NCBI GenBank assembly: GCA_028641055.1
Contig: CM054062.1
Span: 236,170,376 to 236,234,375 of the forward strand
Reading direction: 5' to 3'
DNA: 64,000 nucleotides
Source of the DNA: Alopecurus myosuroides
Taxonomy: Eukaryota; Streptophyta; Magnoliopsida; Poales; Poaceae
Made by a program: the position numbers and the translations under genes. Every line of letters starts with the position of its first letter. Within the stretch, counting starts at the first letter, position 1. The notes under the pieces are model-generated. The model searched no databases. It was not told the origin of the DNA and saw only the letters and a list, made by a program, of their open reading frames with translations. This document shows positions 11,641 to 22,735 of the stretch, one piece after another.

Positions 11641-12085
11641 ATTAAGGGGAGATAGTGGAATTCCTGGATTTTAGGAAATGAGCAATGGAAAGCTCATGCT
11701 TAATGAATACTGGTGGATCTCCGATTGATTGATCTATATCATGATGAGAGAGTTCATGACCCAAAGGAGAAAGAGTGGTATGATAATCTTATTAGAATGG
11801 AAACAAGTAGATCTTTGTTTGAAGTATAAAACCTGGATTGATATCATGGCTTTGAGGAACAACAAGTTCAAGGTTTAGAACATGGCACCCATACCTTTGG
11901 AAAAAACTAACCTGCCGGTGGATTTTTGGTAAGATTAATCAAAGGGAGGAAGCACATGTGCTTAATGTTACTAACCACTAGCACATGTTTTTGTAAACAA
12001 ATGATCTAACATTGTTGTTTTGACCACATCCTCTTTTCGCTTGCCTGCGAATCTCGGGACGAGATTCTTTTAAGGGGGGAAGGTC
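11641..12085 (+). mobile_element. 3' internal end of a long-LTR Gypsy element, with polypurine tract
   Basis: The untranslated tail ends with GAATCTCGGGACGAGATTCT and then a purine tract (AAGGGGGGAAGG at 12072-12083) just before an LTR start. This is typical of Tekay/Del chromoviruses. No pol reading frame remains; its left edge abuts the Copia-1 remnant near 11640. Confidence 0.65.
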
Positions 12086-15000
12086 TGTCACACCCCAGTT
12101 TTTGGAACCTTGTACTGTAGTTCAAGGAGACAAAAATGTGGGCCAACAATTTTTTTTTCTAACAATATGATTGTTTGAGACAATAGTGTTTATGATCTTG
12201 ACCACATTTTCAATGCAAGTTTTATTCCATTTGGAAAACCATCACAAACTTTTGCTGAAAACAATTCTATTATTTTTTTTCCTGATGTTTTCCCTGATGT
12301 TATGTGAGTGGTTTTTATTACAAGACTTGGATCATTCTTGTTTTCATCTTTAAATAAACTTTTAGCTTTGTTGGATCCAAGAAAACAAAATTTCAAAATG
12401 ATTTATGGAAGTTTTCTTTTAAGTTTTCTATAGAAACTATTCCCTGAAAATATAACCAAGTACATGTTTTCCACTTTTGTTTTCACTAGTCTATAATATG
12501 TTATTTTATGTTTTCTTGACTTTTATTTGTTCCTTGATATATGGACTACAAATCCATAGGCTTGGTTTGATTTTTGAAATAAGAAAAACAATATTTTGCT
12601 TGTTGTTTTTGTGGAAGAAAAATAAGGCAGAAAAGGGCATTTTTAGAAAACAGAGAAAAAACAGAAAGTATACCTTTTCCCACTTTGTTTTCATAGCCTT
12701 AAACTATTTAAAATTTGTTTTCAAAAGATGTTTCTGAAAGTTTAAAACATGTTTAACAAACTCCAACTTGGAAGACAAAAATTGGAATCCATTTGGTCTC
12801 TGAAAACAATCCCAAGTTTTTGCTCATTCCACTGTTTCCAACACTTAGAAAAATCCCTAAGTGTTAACTGAATTTTCTGAATTTTTGAACAGTGACAGGT
12901 TCAATTTTGGACAGATGTTTTTTTTTTTGCCTTTCCTTGCAAGTTTTGAAGTGAAACCTTGTCTAGTGTGTTGACCAGGATGTTGACTCGACCAAGAACC
13001 CTTTTCCTTGCTTCTAGAAGCTTTGTGGTGAAAAGAAAAGAGTGTGGAAAAGAGAGGGGACAAGGTGAGGTGGCAAGGTATGGGCACACATACCTTGGCC
13101 CTTGTGGTCTGGCCCTTGCCCTCTTCTCCACTCCAAAGTTCATGTTTGACTTGCCCCTTGCCTACCTTAGCCCTTGGCACAATGCCATGGTGTGCATTGT
13201 CCAAAAAGCCCCCTAGAGCACCCCAATGCCACCCATTGGATGAACCCGAACCCCCACCTTGCCCTTTTGCCCTCACCCCCGTGGCTATAAGCCATTTCAC
13301 CATGTCCCTTGCGTCACCCCAGCCCCACACTTCCCCCTCACTCCCCAAGCTAGGAGGAGCCGAGCCCTGGCCTCTGCGAGCGCGCACGAGCCCTAGACCC
13401 CGCCGGTCACCGCCAGCAGCCCGAGGTGGTGCCCCTCTTCCCCGTGCCCTCCCGTCCCTATCGGTCACCCTGGTTGAGTTCCCCGCACCCCCACGACTCG
13501 CCCTGACCCCCTCCCTGTCCCTCGTGCTTGCAGGATCACCGCCGCCGTCCGTGGTCGCCGCCACGGGCACCTGCCGCGTGCCGCCGCCTGGAGCCGCGCC
13601 CGACGCCCGAGCCCGCGCCCCTCGACTCCCCTAGGCCCCTGCACCCTCCCTGACGCAGCGCCGCCCTCCCCCGATCCCCACGGTGAGCGCCCGAGGACAT
13701 CCCGTGCCGCTGCGTTTTTCCGGTGAGAGAGAGGAGAGGAGAGAGATGACCGGCAACCGTTGATCTTCGGATCAACAGCTTTGCTTGAACCGCGCATTTC
13801 CCGCGCCTAGCCTGCACTGGGCCGATTCGGTTGCGAGTTGGGCCGCGCCCGTAAGAAATCCCAGCCCGCGATGTGTTTCCTTTTTCTTTTTAATCTGTTA
13901 CAGAAATCGCTTGTTTTCTTTTGCCCTGTGAAAAATACTTTAAATGCAAACTAAAATAAACGAAAATTCACAGCACTAGTTATATGTTTTCTTAACCACA
14001 TAAACTTGGTAGATCTAAGCTATCACAAATATTTTTCTCACAATAACTCTTTTGCCACAGAGTATCTGTAAAAGTGTTTTTGGCTTAACTTTTTGGATCT
14101 GTATCCAAATTGATCAAACCAAATTGTTTTGGATAGCTAGTGAGTATATCTATCCATAGGACTTCGCTTCATATCAAGGTGATTTACCAAATGGAAATGC
14201 CATCCATTTTGGTAAATGACTAGTTGGCTTTTCTAGGATTTTTAGAAGGAGTTTAAAAATGTTTTTTGGGGTGAATCCAATTGGATGAGTTTGTGTTTTT
14301 TTAGATCTATCAGATCCTAGCTTTTATTAATTTTTAGATCCCTAGATCATTTTTGGTGAGCCTTTTTAGATACAGCAGCTTTTCTGTTTTCTTGTTTATG
14401 TGTGTATATGTTTGTAAACAAATGTTTGATTGTGTGAGACTTGTTCCCTGGAATTTATAGATGTGTTACCACTGGTTATTAGGTTGCTCTCTTGTATTAC
14501 ATCTACCTTAGGAAGTGTGTGCATGATTGGAAATCTTTTGGTTATAGAAATAGCATTTGTTTGTTTTCTAGTATTTATTTTTGACTAGGTGTGTGAGCAA
14601 AACTTTGTGAGTTTGTGCACCTAAGTTTTTTATGTGGTTGAGTTGAGTCCAGTACCATTTTGGTACTGATATTAGGATGGTAGTATCTCTGTTAGCTTGC
14701 ACTTTATTTTATAGAGATGCGTGTCTAGCATTTGTGTGTTTGTTTTCACTAGTATGAGTAGTCAAGTATTGGTTGCTTTGTTAGATTAATTTTATCATGT
14801 GTAACCAGAGGCCTTGTTACCTCTAAATGCATTGGTATTAGTGGGCGCATAACCCAATGGTCCCATTGCATTTTGGTTAGGGGTGCAAATCCCCTACCAT
14901 ACCTTTGTGTGTGAGTACCATGTATTACTATATGTTTGCTTAGCATTTTCCACCAAGTGAAAATGGTTGTTTGTTTTACTTGATTGATTGAAGTGTTTAG

Positions 15001-18000
15001 TATTTCTTTGTGAATACTAGTATGTTTAGTTGTGGTGCATTTGTTAACATAATGTTCCCTTAGGGGTATGATGTTAAGAAGTGTTTCACTATTGTTTGGT
15101 TTAAATTGAATATTGTTTGCAAATAGAATGTTTTCCTTGTGATTGATAGATTATGTGTGGATAGTTTTCATTGAGTGTTTGGATTTTTGAGAGTGTTTAG
15201 TTGAGCTTGTATTGAGTGCATAGCTACTGGTTGTATAGCATGTACCTTGGTTTCTTGTTGTTTGATTGATAGAAAAGCATAAGTTATTAGAATTGAGTGA
15301 TTCTTGCTTAGTAGTTGTTTCTATGGAATTATTTTAGAGTATTTTATTACTAGCATGTGTAAGTCTTATGTGCTGTTAGTAGCTGTATTTATACTCATGT
15401 ATTGCTTGTGTACGAAAATGCATCCTTGTAGTGTTGTTTGCATCTCTAGTGATGAACTAGTGTCACCACTAGATGTTGTGAATTTATCTAGTATTGTTGT
15501 CTTTTATTTTATGAGTGTATGACTATTCTGGCATGTTTAGGATGTTGTTACTTCTGTTATTATGACATGACTTGTGGAGTTGCTTGTTTCTATCAGTTGT
15601 ATAATGCAATTATTTCTTATAGCATGCCTGTGTAGAATCCTCTTACTAGTATGCTATTAGTGAACTCCTGTTGTTATGTCAAATTCTAGTTTTGTTATCT
15701 CTTGTGAGTGTTGTATTTTTGAGTGTGTATTATGACTTGTTACCATTGGTTGAGTTACTATTTTGTTTGTTTATTTTCATGATTGATGGATTCCTTAGCT
15801 TTGGAGGTAGACTTAAGCATAGACAGTAACTAGCTTATTCATCTGTGGTATGCTTGTTTGCTATTTGGAGATTGTCCGAGTGTTTATCTTAGCATGAGCA
15901 TTGTACTTATGTTATTGTTGTGCTAGTGTTATTGTTTTGCTTAGTAGTATTTTGTTATCTATGCATTAGTTTGGTAGTGAACTTTTTTGGTGATGATTGC
16001 TTGTGTGTTGTTAATACCCACTGCCACGGGAATTGCTCTGATTGATTGTTATTATTTTAGTAATCTCACCTTTTGTACCCGCAAGATATATTTTTAGCTT
16101 CTTGAATATCTTATTATGAGAGTGGTACACCCACTCTATATATGGTATATAAGATGTGGGATATGGTTTCTCAACCATATGTTTGTTTGACGACATTTTT
16201 GTACCATGAGAGTTTGTGAGATAGTTTGCGCGTTAACTTTTTGAGTGTTTGCGCTAGGATAAGTTTGCTTGCTGTATGTGTTGCTTGGTTAGTTTTTTGC
16301 CATCTTTAGTTCTAAGTGTGTGTCTTTTATTCTATTACGACGTTAGAAAACGAAGGATAAGAAGAAGCAGTTATAGAGCTGTGCGTCAAGTTCAACCTAC
16401 TTCAAGGCCAGGGACACTAAGAGACTTAAGGCAAGCCATCCTGATGCTTGCTGTTACTACACTTATCATTATCTATCATGCATGTTTTACTTCTGAAAGT
16501 TTTACAAAAAAAATTGATTACCAAAAACTAATTTTGAGTGACTACTACTACTATATACTATTACTATGCCAGTAGTTGATACTTGGTGTTACCAAGTCCG
16601 TAGCCACCGTATGGTATTTATTACAATCAAAAGTATAAGTCCCTAAGTGGACACCCTAAAATATGCTTTTGCAAAACAAAGGATTTATGGAAAACCTGGT
16701 GGAAAGGTGAAGCCTTATCCACCAGAGGATTGTTGAAGTGGTCATTTTTGAGAAAAAGGTGTTTTTACAAAAATGACACATAACCTAGTCTTCGCCGGAC
16801 AACCTTTACCGTACTGCCACTCTACCCCAACATGGGCACGGGGCTTAACTTGAAGTTTGTTTTTGTTACTGTGTGTTCTATCTCAATTTGCTATAAGGCA
16901 TGTGATTTTCCCTCTAACCAAAATGCCGTCAAATCACGAAACACGAGGCATACAAAGTGAGGGATTAAGTTACCCCCCGGGTGCGACAATTGAGTCTCCT
17001 GCCGTGGCGGGGTGGGACCTGGTGCCGGGGAGAATACACTCAACTGAAGAGATAGTCATATACTAGCTTGACCATAGTGGATGGTTAGGATCAGTTATCT
17101 TATGTTCACATACTGTTCTTACAGTCCGTGGTTGTTCACGTCGGATGTACTGGATCTGGTGGATTGTGTACACCTCTGCAGAGTAAAACTATTCGGAATA
17201 TCCGCGTCCTCGGATATGGACAGTTGAATGGCCATGTAGCTAGCATTGTGTCAATGTTTTCAAAAAGAAGTTTCAGAAAGGGGTTGAACTTGTGAAATGT
17301 TGGAAAGGAGGAACTTTGTACCTTTGAGGTACTGATGAAGAAAAGCCAGAAGTTGTTTTACAAGAAGTTTTGCAAAGAGAAAACTTTATTTTAACAAAGT
17401 TTTACAAAACCTCTTGTACATGTGATATCTACAAGAGAAAGAAAACTATATTATTTTCTTTGAAGTATCTTCTTCAACAAAGATACAGAGATTTTTCAAA
17501 ATCAATTATGATATATCTTTCATATATCATGGATAGTGAACCCTATGTATAGTCTACCTATTACACCATATAAGTATACTTGCATCTGGTAAGTTACATG
17601 ATGTATGTCTTACTGAGTACATTCAAATGTACTCATATTGGTTTCGTCCCTGGTATTTACTTGCCAGACTTGGAGAAGGAGCTTTAGAAGGAGATCTACG
17701 AGGAGGAGTACTGCGCTGATGGACTTGCGAACTAGGATCGTCTCCCGGTCAGCAACCTGTAGGTTAAGGCGTGACTTGGGATCTACTACGTTTGTGTGTG
17801 TTAGTCTTCCGTTGTGTGTGTTGTGTGTTTGCCCTGCGTGGCAGGTGTGTTAGACTTGGTCGTGTGACCATGTCCCTTTTGTAAGTGTTTTGTGTGATCG
17901 TGTAATGGATATTGTATCTGTGTACCAACTTGATATGTTGTTCACGACTGGTGTGATCTGGGATCGTGAATGTATGCATATCGGAGGTGTCCTTCAACAG

Positions 18001-18020
18001 TGTTTCTGGGGGACCTTACA
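12086..18020 (+). mobile_element. Long LTR (about 5.9 kb) of a Tekay/Del-like Gypsy family
   Basis: Starts TGTCACACCCCAG directly after a polypurine tract and ends CCTTACA directly before a tRNA-Met primer site, so both borders are supported. It holds an AT-rich first part, a GC-rich block at about 13.2-13.7 kb with a candidate promoter (GGCTATAAGCC near 13272), then a long AT-rich R/U5 with no genes. Short open frames inside, such as those in the GC-rich block, look like composition artefacts. LTRs of this size occur in Triticeae large-LTR families such as Sukkula/Erika; the family is not proven here. Confidence 0.7.
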
Positions 18021-18024
18021 GAGT

Positions 18025-18036
18025 TGGTATCAGAGC
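18025..18036 (+). other. Primer-binding site, initiator tRNA-Met
   Basis: TGGTATCAGAGC starts five bases after the LTR end at 18020. This is the standard complement to the tRNA-iMet 3' end used by many plant LTR elements. Confidence 0.85.
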
Positions 18037-18258
18037 TATCCGGACCTTAGGAGACCTTAGTTAGCATGGACTTTAGCTAGTACTCTGACAATCAAAGTTA
18101 ATAAAACCAGGTCACTAAGATGACTATTTACCAAAATATTCTACATACTCCATCCGCTCTGTGTTTTTGAAAAACTCTACTTATACTATGTACCTTTGAG
18201 TATCTTAAAATTTTGCACACTGTTACCTAACTTAAACTACACTCAACATTTTGTGTAG

Positions 18259-18930
18259 ATGGCAGTTGTCTTCACCGAGTCCTTCCAGCTGGGTATGCAT
18301 GCACCTTGCTACCGTCGCTTTGAGGAGGATTTGATCAAGATGACTCGCCTTATTGGTCGTCCACTACCTGAGTTGAAGGGAGCCCAGATTCACCATGATG
18401 GACGAGAATTGTCCTAGTTGGTGGTATGTACCATTCGTGCACCTTTGCTAGCACCGTCGACCCCAGAGATCACGTATCAACTGAAGGAGAACAGTTGGGA
18501 AGATGGTATCCTTAGAGTGATGCAGCTGACCATTGCCAAGCTCGCGAACTTCTTTCGCGGCAAGTTTGAAGGCACCCCCTATAGATACTATGGTAGGCGC
18601 GATGAGGACGACAAGCCCATAGATGTCACTGAAGACTTTGTGTTTGCTCGTCATTTTCAGCACATGGAGGGACAACTGCACAACACCCAGTTCTCCCTTG
18701 ATAGGCTCAAAGGAGAGTTTGATGTCAGTGGAAGAGAGATCTTCCAGTTGAAGAAAGACCTGAGAGTTTCCTCTGCTACCAAGCGTCGTCTCGTGGCACA
18801 AGGGAAGACCCTGAAGTTTGTTGGTTTCCATCTTCGTGCACAAGTGAGAGACCTTCAGTTTTAGTTTGCAACTAGCAAGATCAGAGTTGAAGAGTTGGAG
18901 GAACAGCTACACGCTTCCTCGAGCACTTAG
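18259..18930 (+). pseudogene. Degenerate internal ORF of the long-LTR element, unknown function
   Basis: One frame runs from ATG 18259 to a TAG at 18928-18930, interrupted by TAG at 18415 and again near 18862. The product starts MAVVFTESFQLGMHAPCYRR and contains FFRGKFEGTPYRYYGRRDED, then a heptad-rich, probably coiled-coil stretch (LDRLKGEFDVSGREIFQLKK). There is no gag zinc knuckle, protease or RT. The whole internal region is only 925 bp, so the element is a deletion derivative or a LARD-type non-autonomous element. Function not recognised. Confidence 0.6.
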
Positions 18931-18945
18931 GATTGTTTGTGTTTT

Positions 18946-19353
18946 CTGAGTACATTCAAATGTACTCATATTGGTTTCGTCCCTGGTATTTACTTGTCAG
19001 ACTTGGAGACGGAGCTTCAGAAGTAGATCTACGAGGAGGAGTACTGCGCTGATGGACTTGCAAACTAGGATCGCCTCCCGGTCAGCAGCCTGTAGGTTAA
19101 GGCGTGACTTGGGCTCTACTACGTTTGTGTGTGTTAGTCTTCCGCTGTGTGTGTTGTGTGTTTGCCTTGCGTGGCAGTTGTGTTAGACTTGGTCGTGTGA
19201 CCATGTCCCTTTTGTAAGTGTTTTGTGTAATCGTGTAATGGATATTGTATCTGTGTACCAACTTGATATGTTGTTCATGACTGGTGTGATCTGGGATCGT
19301 GAATGTATGCATATCGGAGGTGTCATTGAACAGTGGTTCTCGGGGACCTTACA
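18946..19353 (+). mobile_element. Second copy of the last 408 bp of the long LTR
   Basis: Aligns without gaps to 17613-18020 with about 17 substitutions (about 96% identity), ending at the same CCTTACA. Only this U5 end remains; the rest of the 3' LTR and most of the internal region were deleted. Confidence 0.9.
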
Positions 19354-21041
19354 GATACAAACATCGGCTACAGTGAACTGAGAACTTCACCGCCTCGAAG
19401 ACCACTTCCGTCAACACTGGTCCTCCAATCTCAGCCACCATGACTTTCTCTGCCACTGTTTACACCATGGAAATCGAGTGCCGACATGTCCCATGATTTC
19501 ATCAATCAGCGGAGCTTCGCGGATACCTTTATTTACGTCACTCCATGGATATAGGTGCACACGACCGGATTCAATCCTGTCCATTATTCCAGGAGATTCA
19601 AAGTCAATCAGTGAAGATCTCTGGAAGAAGATACGGAACACGTCGATGGACAGACCAAAGAGGAACATGCACGTAGGGCGTTGCCTTGAAGCTGGAAGCA
19701 CCACCTTATTTGGGCAAACCAGCGGGACCCCACGCCATCGGTCAGAGCAGCATGTGAGAAGGCACCGCAGCACGGCCGTGCCCGCGGTACCCAACCCAGA
19801 TCAGCCGGCTCAGATCGGGCCCTAAGATCCAGATCGGATCCACCATTGGGCGTTGCGGGAGCGGCGCATTGCCGTCCTTCACCACCCACTTCGGCATTAG
19901 GCCCCGGCCCGCGCCAGCTTGCACCGCCGCTGACGCTCCACCACCGCTCTTGGAACACCGTCGTGATGCCCTCCCCTGCCCCTGGCTTGGACGAGAAGGG
20001 CGCTGCCACCACCACCGCCATTGGCGACTACGACGTCAAGCTCGACAATAGGCTTTACGAGCTTATATTCAGCTAAGACTAAACAGCTCAACTGAAAAGT
20101 AAACAACTAAAACATTTGGCCATGCTTCAGTAAAACTGTCGAGCCTGAACCGAATTTTTTCCGTCAGGCTTACAGTTGTACATCAAGGACGGGGCACGCA
20201 CAGCGCGCATCGCATGGCCCGACGATCGGCACCGGCGCAGAGGCAGCGCCAGCTGGGACAGAGGTACAGCTCTGGCCATACTAATGGGCGTCGTTGTTCT
20301 GGCTCTCGCCGTGGGCACCCTGATCCGATCGCCAGATGGAGGGAGCCCATGGACAACATCGGCCATCTCAGGTGCTTGCCGGGTCGTTGCTGTATCCGCC
20401 CAGTCCAGACGACACGAGGACGCACCCAGCTGTCCCCCAGGCTCCATGGCTCTTCGAGATACGCCGCGGCATGGCACAAGTTCAGGAAGTCCATTGCTGG
20501 TCGTCGCACGACGAGGCATGCTGGTTCCCGCAGATGGGCCGCGACAACATGAGGTCCCCGATACGCCCCTGTCCTGGTCTCCCTGGGCATGCGGCAGGAT
20601 CAACTCGAGGACGACGCCGGGTGCGAGCTCTTGCCATGGACGAGCACCCGTCCCGGCTACGGCCGTGATCTCTTGGTTTGAACAAATGCAGAAAGGCAAA
20701 TCTGGATGAGAGGCTTGTTGGCCATAATCGCTTAGGCTCTTTTTGTGTTTCAGGTGCATGGCGTCGTCTGTCACTCTCTGAATTCCATGTGTGTCAATCT
20801 TTAGAAAAAAGCAGTTGTGATTGGATCTCCAACTCGCTCACCAGAGAAATCGCCTCGTATTGCTTTTGTGTTGCGACCCGTAGCATGAGACGTGAGGTCA
20901 ACCAAGTAAGCTCCATGGAGTCACACGCGTGCCGAGGCCGAGCACAATTGCAAAAACAGCACACGACGCACACTCTCACCACACAAACCAATCAATGGAG
21001 AAATTAAGCAAATATACATAATTAACACGCGCGCAAACAAG
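19354..21041. other. Gene-poor region with GC-rich, gene-like but unrecognised fragments
   Basis: Segments 19.4-20.05 kb and 20.18-20.7 kb are GC-rich and carry open frames on both strands (up to about 215 codons). One plus frame contains a hydrophobic segment ALAILMGVVVLALAVGTL near 20270-20325. None matches a family I recognise and competing frames overlap, so none is called as a gene. 20710-21041 is the 3' flank of the dirigent gene. Confidence 0.4.
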
Positions 21042-21572
21042 TTACAGGTAGATCGGGTCGCAGGTGAGCACGTGCAAGTCGACCTCGGCGACGGCGGTGA
21101 GCGGCGACGTGAGGCCAAGGAGCTTGAACAGGTAATACCCGCGCGCCATCCTGAACTTGCCGGTTCCGCCGACGATGCTGCGCTCCCGGGTGCCCTGGAA
21201 GCCAACAAAGGGGCCCTCCAAGGACAGCACGCTCCCCGCGTACTCTCCGGCGATGAAGAAGATGGATGCGACAGTCAGGTGGCCCTGTGAAGCCGGCCCT
21301 TCCGCCACCCCTGTGGCGACGACGATTCCCTGGTACCGCGCCACGAGCGGCGAGTCCGGGCTCCTCCCGGTACGGAGCTCGTCATCGAACACGGCCACCG
21401 AGCCGAACGTCACGTTGGCTCCAAAGGGGGAAGATGCGATGACGCCCACCGTGGCGTTCGGCCCCGAGAACGTCTCGTGCATGTACAAGTGTATGTGCTT
21501 CAGCTTGTCGCCAGCCGCCGACGAGGCCGCTACCGCGAGGAGGACGAGGAGCAGCGAGGATATCGGCGACAT
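21042..21572 (-). CDS. Dirigent protein, single exon, 176 residues
   Basis: Complete intronless gene. An N-terminal signal peptide (about residues 1-20, SSLLLVLLAVAASSAAG) precedes a dirigent barrel with family landmarks: HIHLYMHETFSGPNATVGV, FGSVAVFDDELRTG, ARYQGIVVATG, FIAGEYAGSVLSLEG, RERSIVGGTGKFRMARGY and a final AEVDLHVLTCD. Dirigent proteins are secreted to the cell wall and steer the stereochemistry of phenoxy-radical coupling in lignan/lignin biosynthesis; grass members are often stress-inducible. Length and intron absence are normal for the family. The start ATG (21572-21570) is followed by a good leader and is preceded by a TATA box about 40 bp upstream. No defect is seen, so it may be functional. 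Confidence 0.93.
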   Translation of the reverse strand: MSPISSLLLVLLAVAASSAAGDKLKHIHLYMHETFSGPNATVGVIASSPFGANVTFGSVAVFDDELRTGRSPDSPLVARYQGIVVATGVAEGPASQGHLTVASIFFIAGEYAGSVLSLEGPFVGFQGTRERSIVGGTGKFRMARGYYLFKLLGLTSPLTAVAEVDLHVLTCDPIYL

Positions 21573-21610
21573 GGTGGGTTGCTGTTGATCGGCTCGATCG
21601 TGGTGCGGCC

Positions 21611-21618
21611 TTTATAGG
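21611..21618 (-). promoter_or_regulatory. TATA box of the dirigent gene
   Basis: CCTATAAA on the minus strand, 39 bp upstream of the ATG at 21572. This implies a very short 5' leader (about 10-15 nt). Confidence 0.65.
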
Positions 21619-22389
21619 TGGGATCGAGTGTCCTCCTTACAACGCGTAAACGTACGCGCAGAGTTGCACGGAAATGCTAGACTTTACCTGCCTCCGATCA
21701 TCCGCTACATAAAGCAATCGGAGAACAAGCCAGCACGGAATAATGCAGTGTTGGCTGAATCAAAGCGGGTTCATCTAGTCCAAGATATGAATCAGCACCT
21801 CGTTTTCAATATCATTTGACTTCTACCGATGTGGATGCCTTGAAAAAGAAAAAAATGAAAAAAAGAAAAACTATGACCCGATATGCTTCGCCGATCGACT
21901 CGTGCAAGTTTCTTTCATCGGGAGGTTGTAACTGCTCCAATTCAACTCAGTTTTTTCAACTTATCCTGAGATGCCAACGGTCCTGCTCTAAAATTGTGAA
22001 TCCTTCCTAGCTGAACTACTAGGAGTGGAACAAAAATTTAACCGTACTGCACAGTATGAATGAAGAAGCCACAGCGGTAGATGATACAGTACTTAGAGAG
22101 CAAAGAAACTCATCAGCTATATAAATGTTCCCCATTATTAATCTCCTCTCCACTACTTATAAAAGCCAAAACTTTGTGGGAAGAAAGAATCTCACACGTC
22201 CATCCAATCACATCCCACGGTCCACAAACATTTTTTCTCCCCGCACCGTTTTTTCCCACAGCCCCGCAATTTCCGCCTGCGTGCATATATTAAACCCCTG
22301 CCATTCCATCATCATCACATAATTATCGTCCCATAATTAACGAATAATTTATGCCCCGCGCCCGGCACGTGCGCCACGCCCAGCCCTAA
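21619..22389. other. Upstream intergenic region of the dirigent gene
   Basis: No coding sequence seen. Around 22134-22270 the sequence CTCTCCACTACTTATAAAAG followed by pyrimidine-rich DNA resembles grass Helitron 5' ends, and a TATATTAAA occurs near 22287. Neither is linked to a gene. Confidence 0.35.
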
Positions 22390-22735
22390 CGGACTGGCAG
22401 CACATCCACGTACAGTACGGCAGCGCACCAGGTTGACACCGGCAGCGCACCAGGACGCCGACGCACCTGATCGACACCGCCCACACCCACGCATACGACG
22501 CTGGCGCACCAGTTCGACGCCCAGGACGCCGACGCAGCAGGTCGACACCAGCCACGCGCACGCCCACACACACGACACCAGCGCACCAGGTCGACGCCGG
22601 CGACGCCAAGGACGCCGACGCACCTAATCGACACAGCTCATGCCCACGCACAGGACTCCGGCCACGCACGGGACGCCGGCTACACTCAGGTCGTCGACAT
22701 ACCAGGTTGACATCGCCCACCCCCACACGCGCATA
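22390..22735. repeat. Degenerate GC-rich minisatellite
   Basis: Variants of GCGCACCAGGTCGACGCC, with interspersed CGCCGACGCACCTGATCGAC and CCCACGCACACG words, recur through about 345 bp. Period is irregular (about 18-54 bp). Open frames on both strands are by-products of the repeat. Confidence 0.7.

Noticed and set aside
12857..13820. Long overlapping open frames on both strands in a GC-rich block
   Set aside because: They lie inside the long LTR, are Pro/Arg/Ala-rich in every frame and show no domain; a composition effect.
19411..20021. Minus-strand genes in 19.4-20.0 kb
   Set aside because: Two different frames overlap, neither shows a domain, splice logic or start context; left as unclassified.
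22315..22726. Three overlapping minus-strand frames with Cys/Val/Arg repeats
   Set aside because: Produced by the degenerate minisatellite; no codon structure beyond the repeat.
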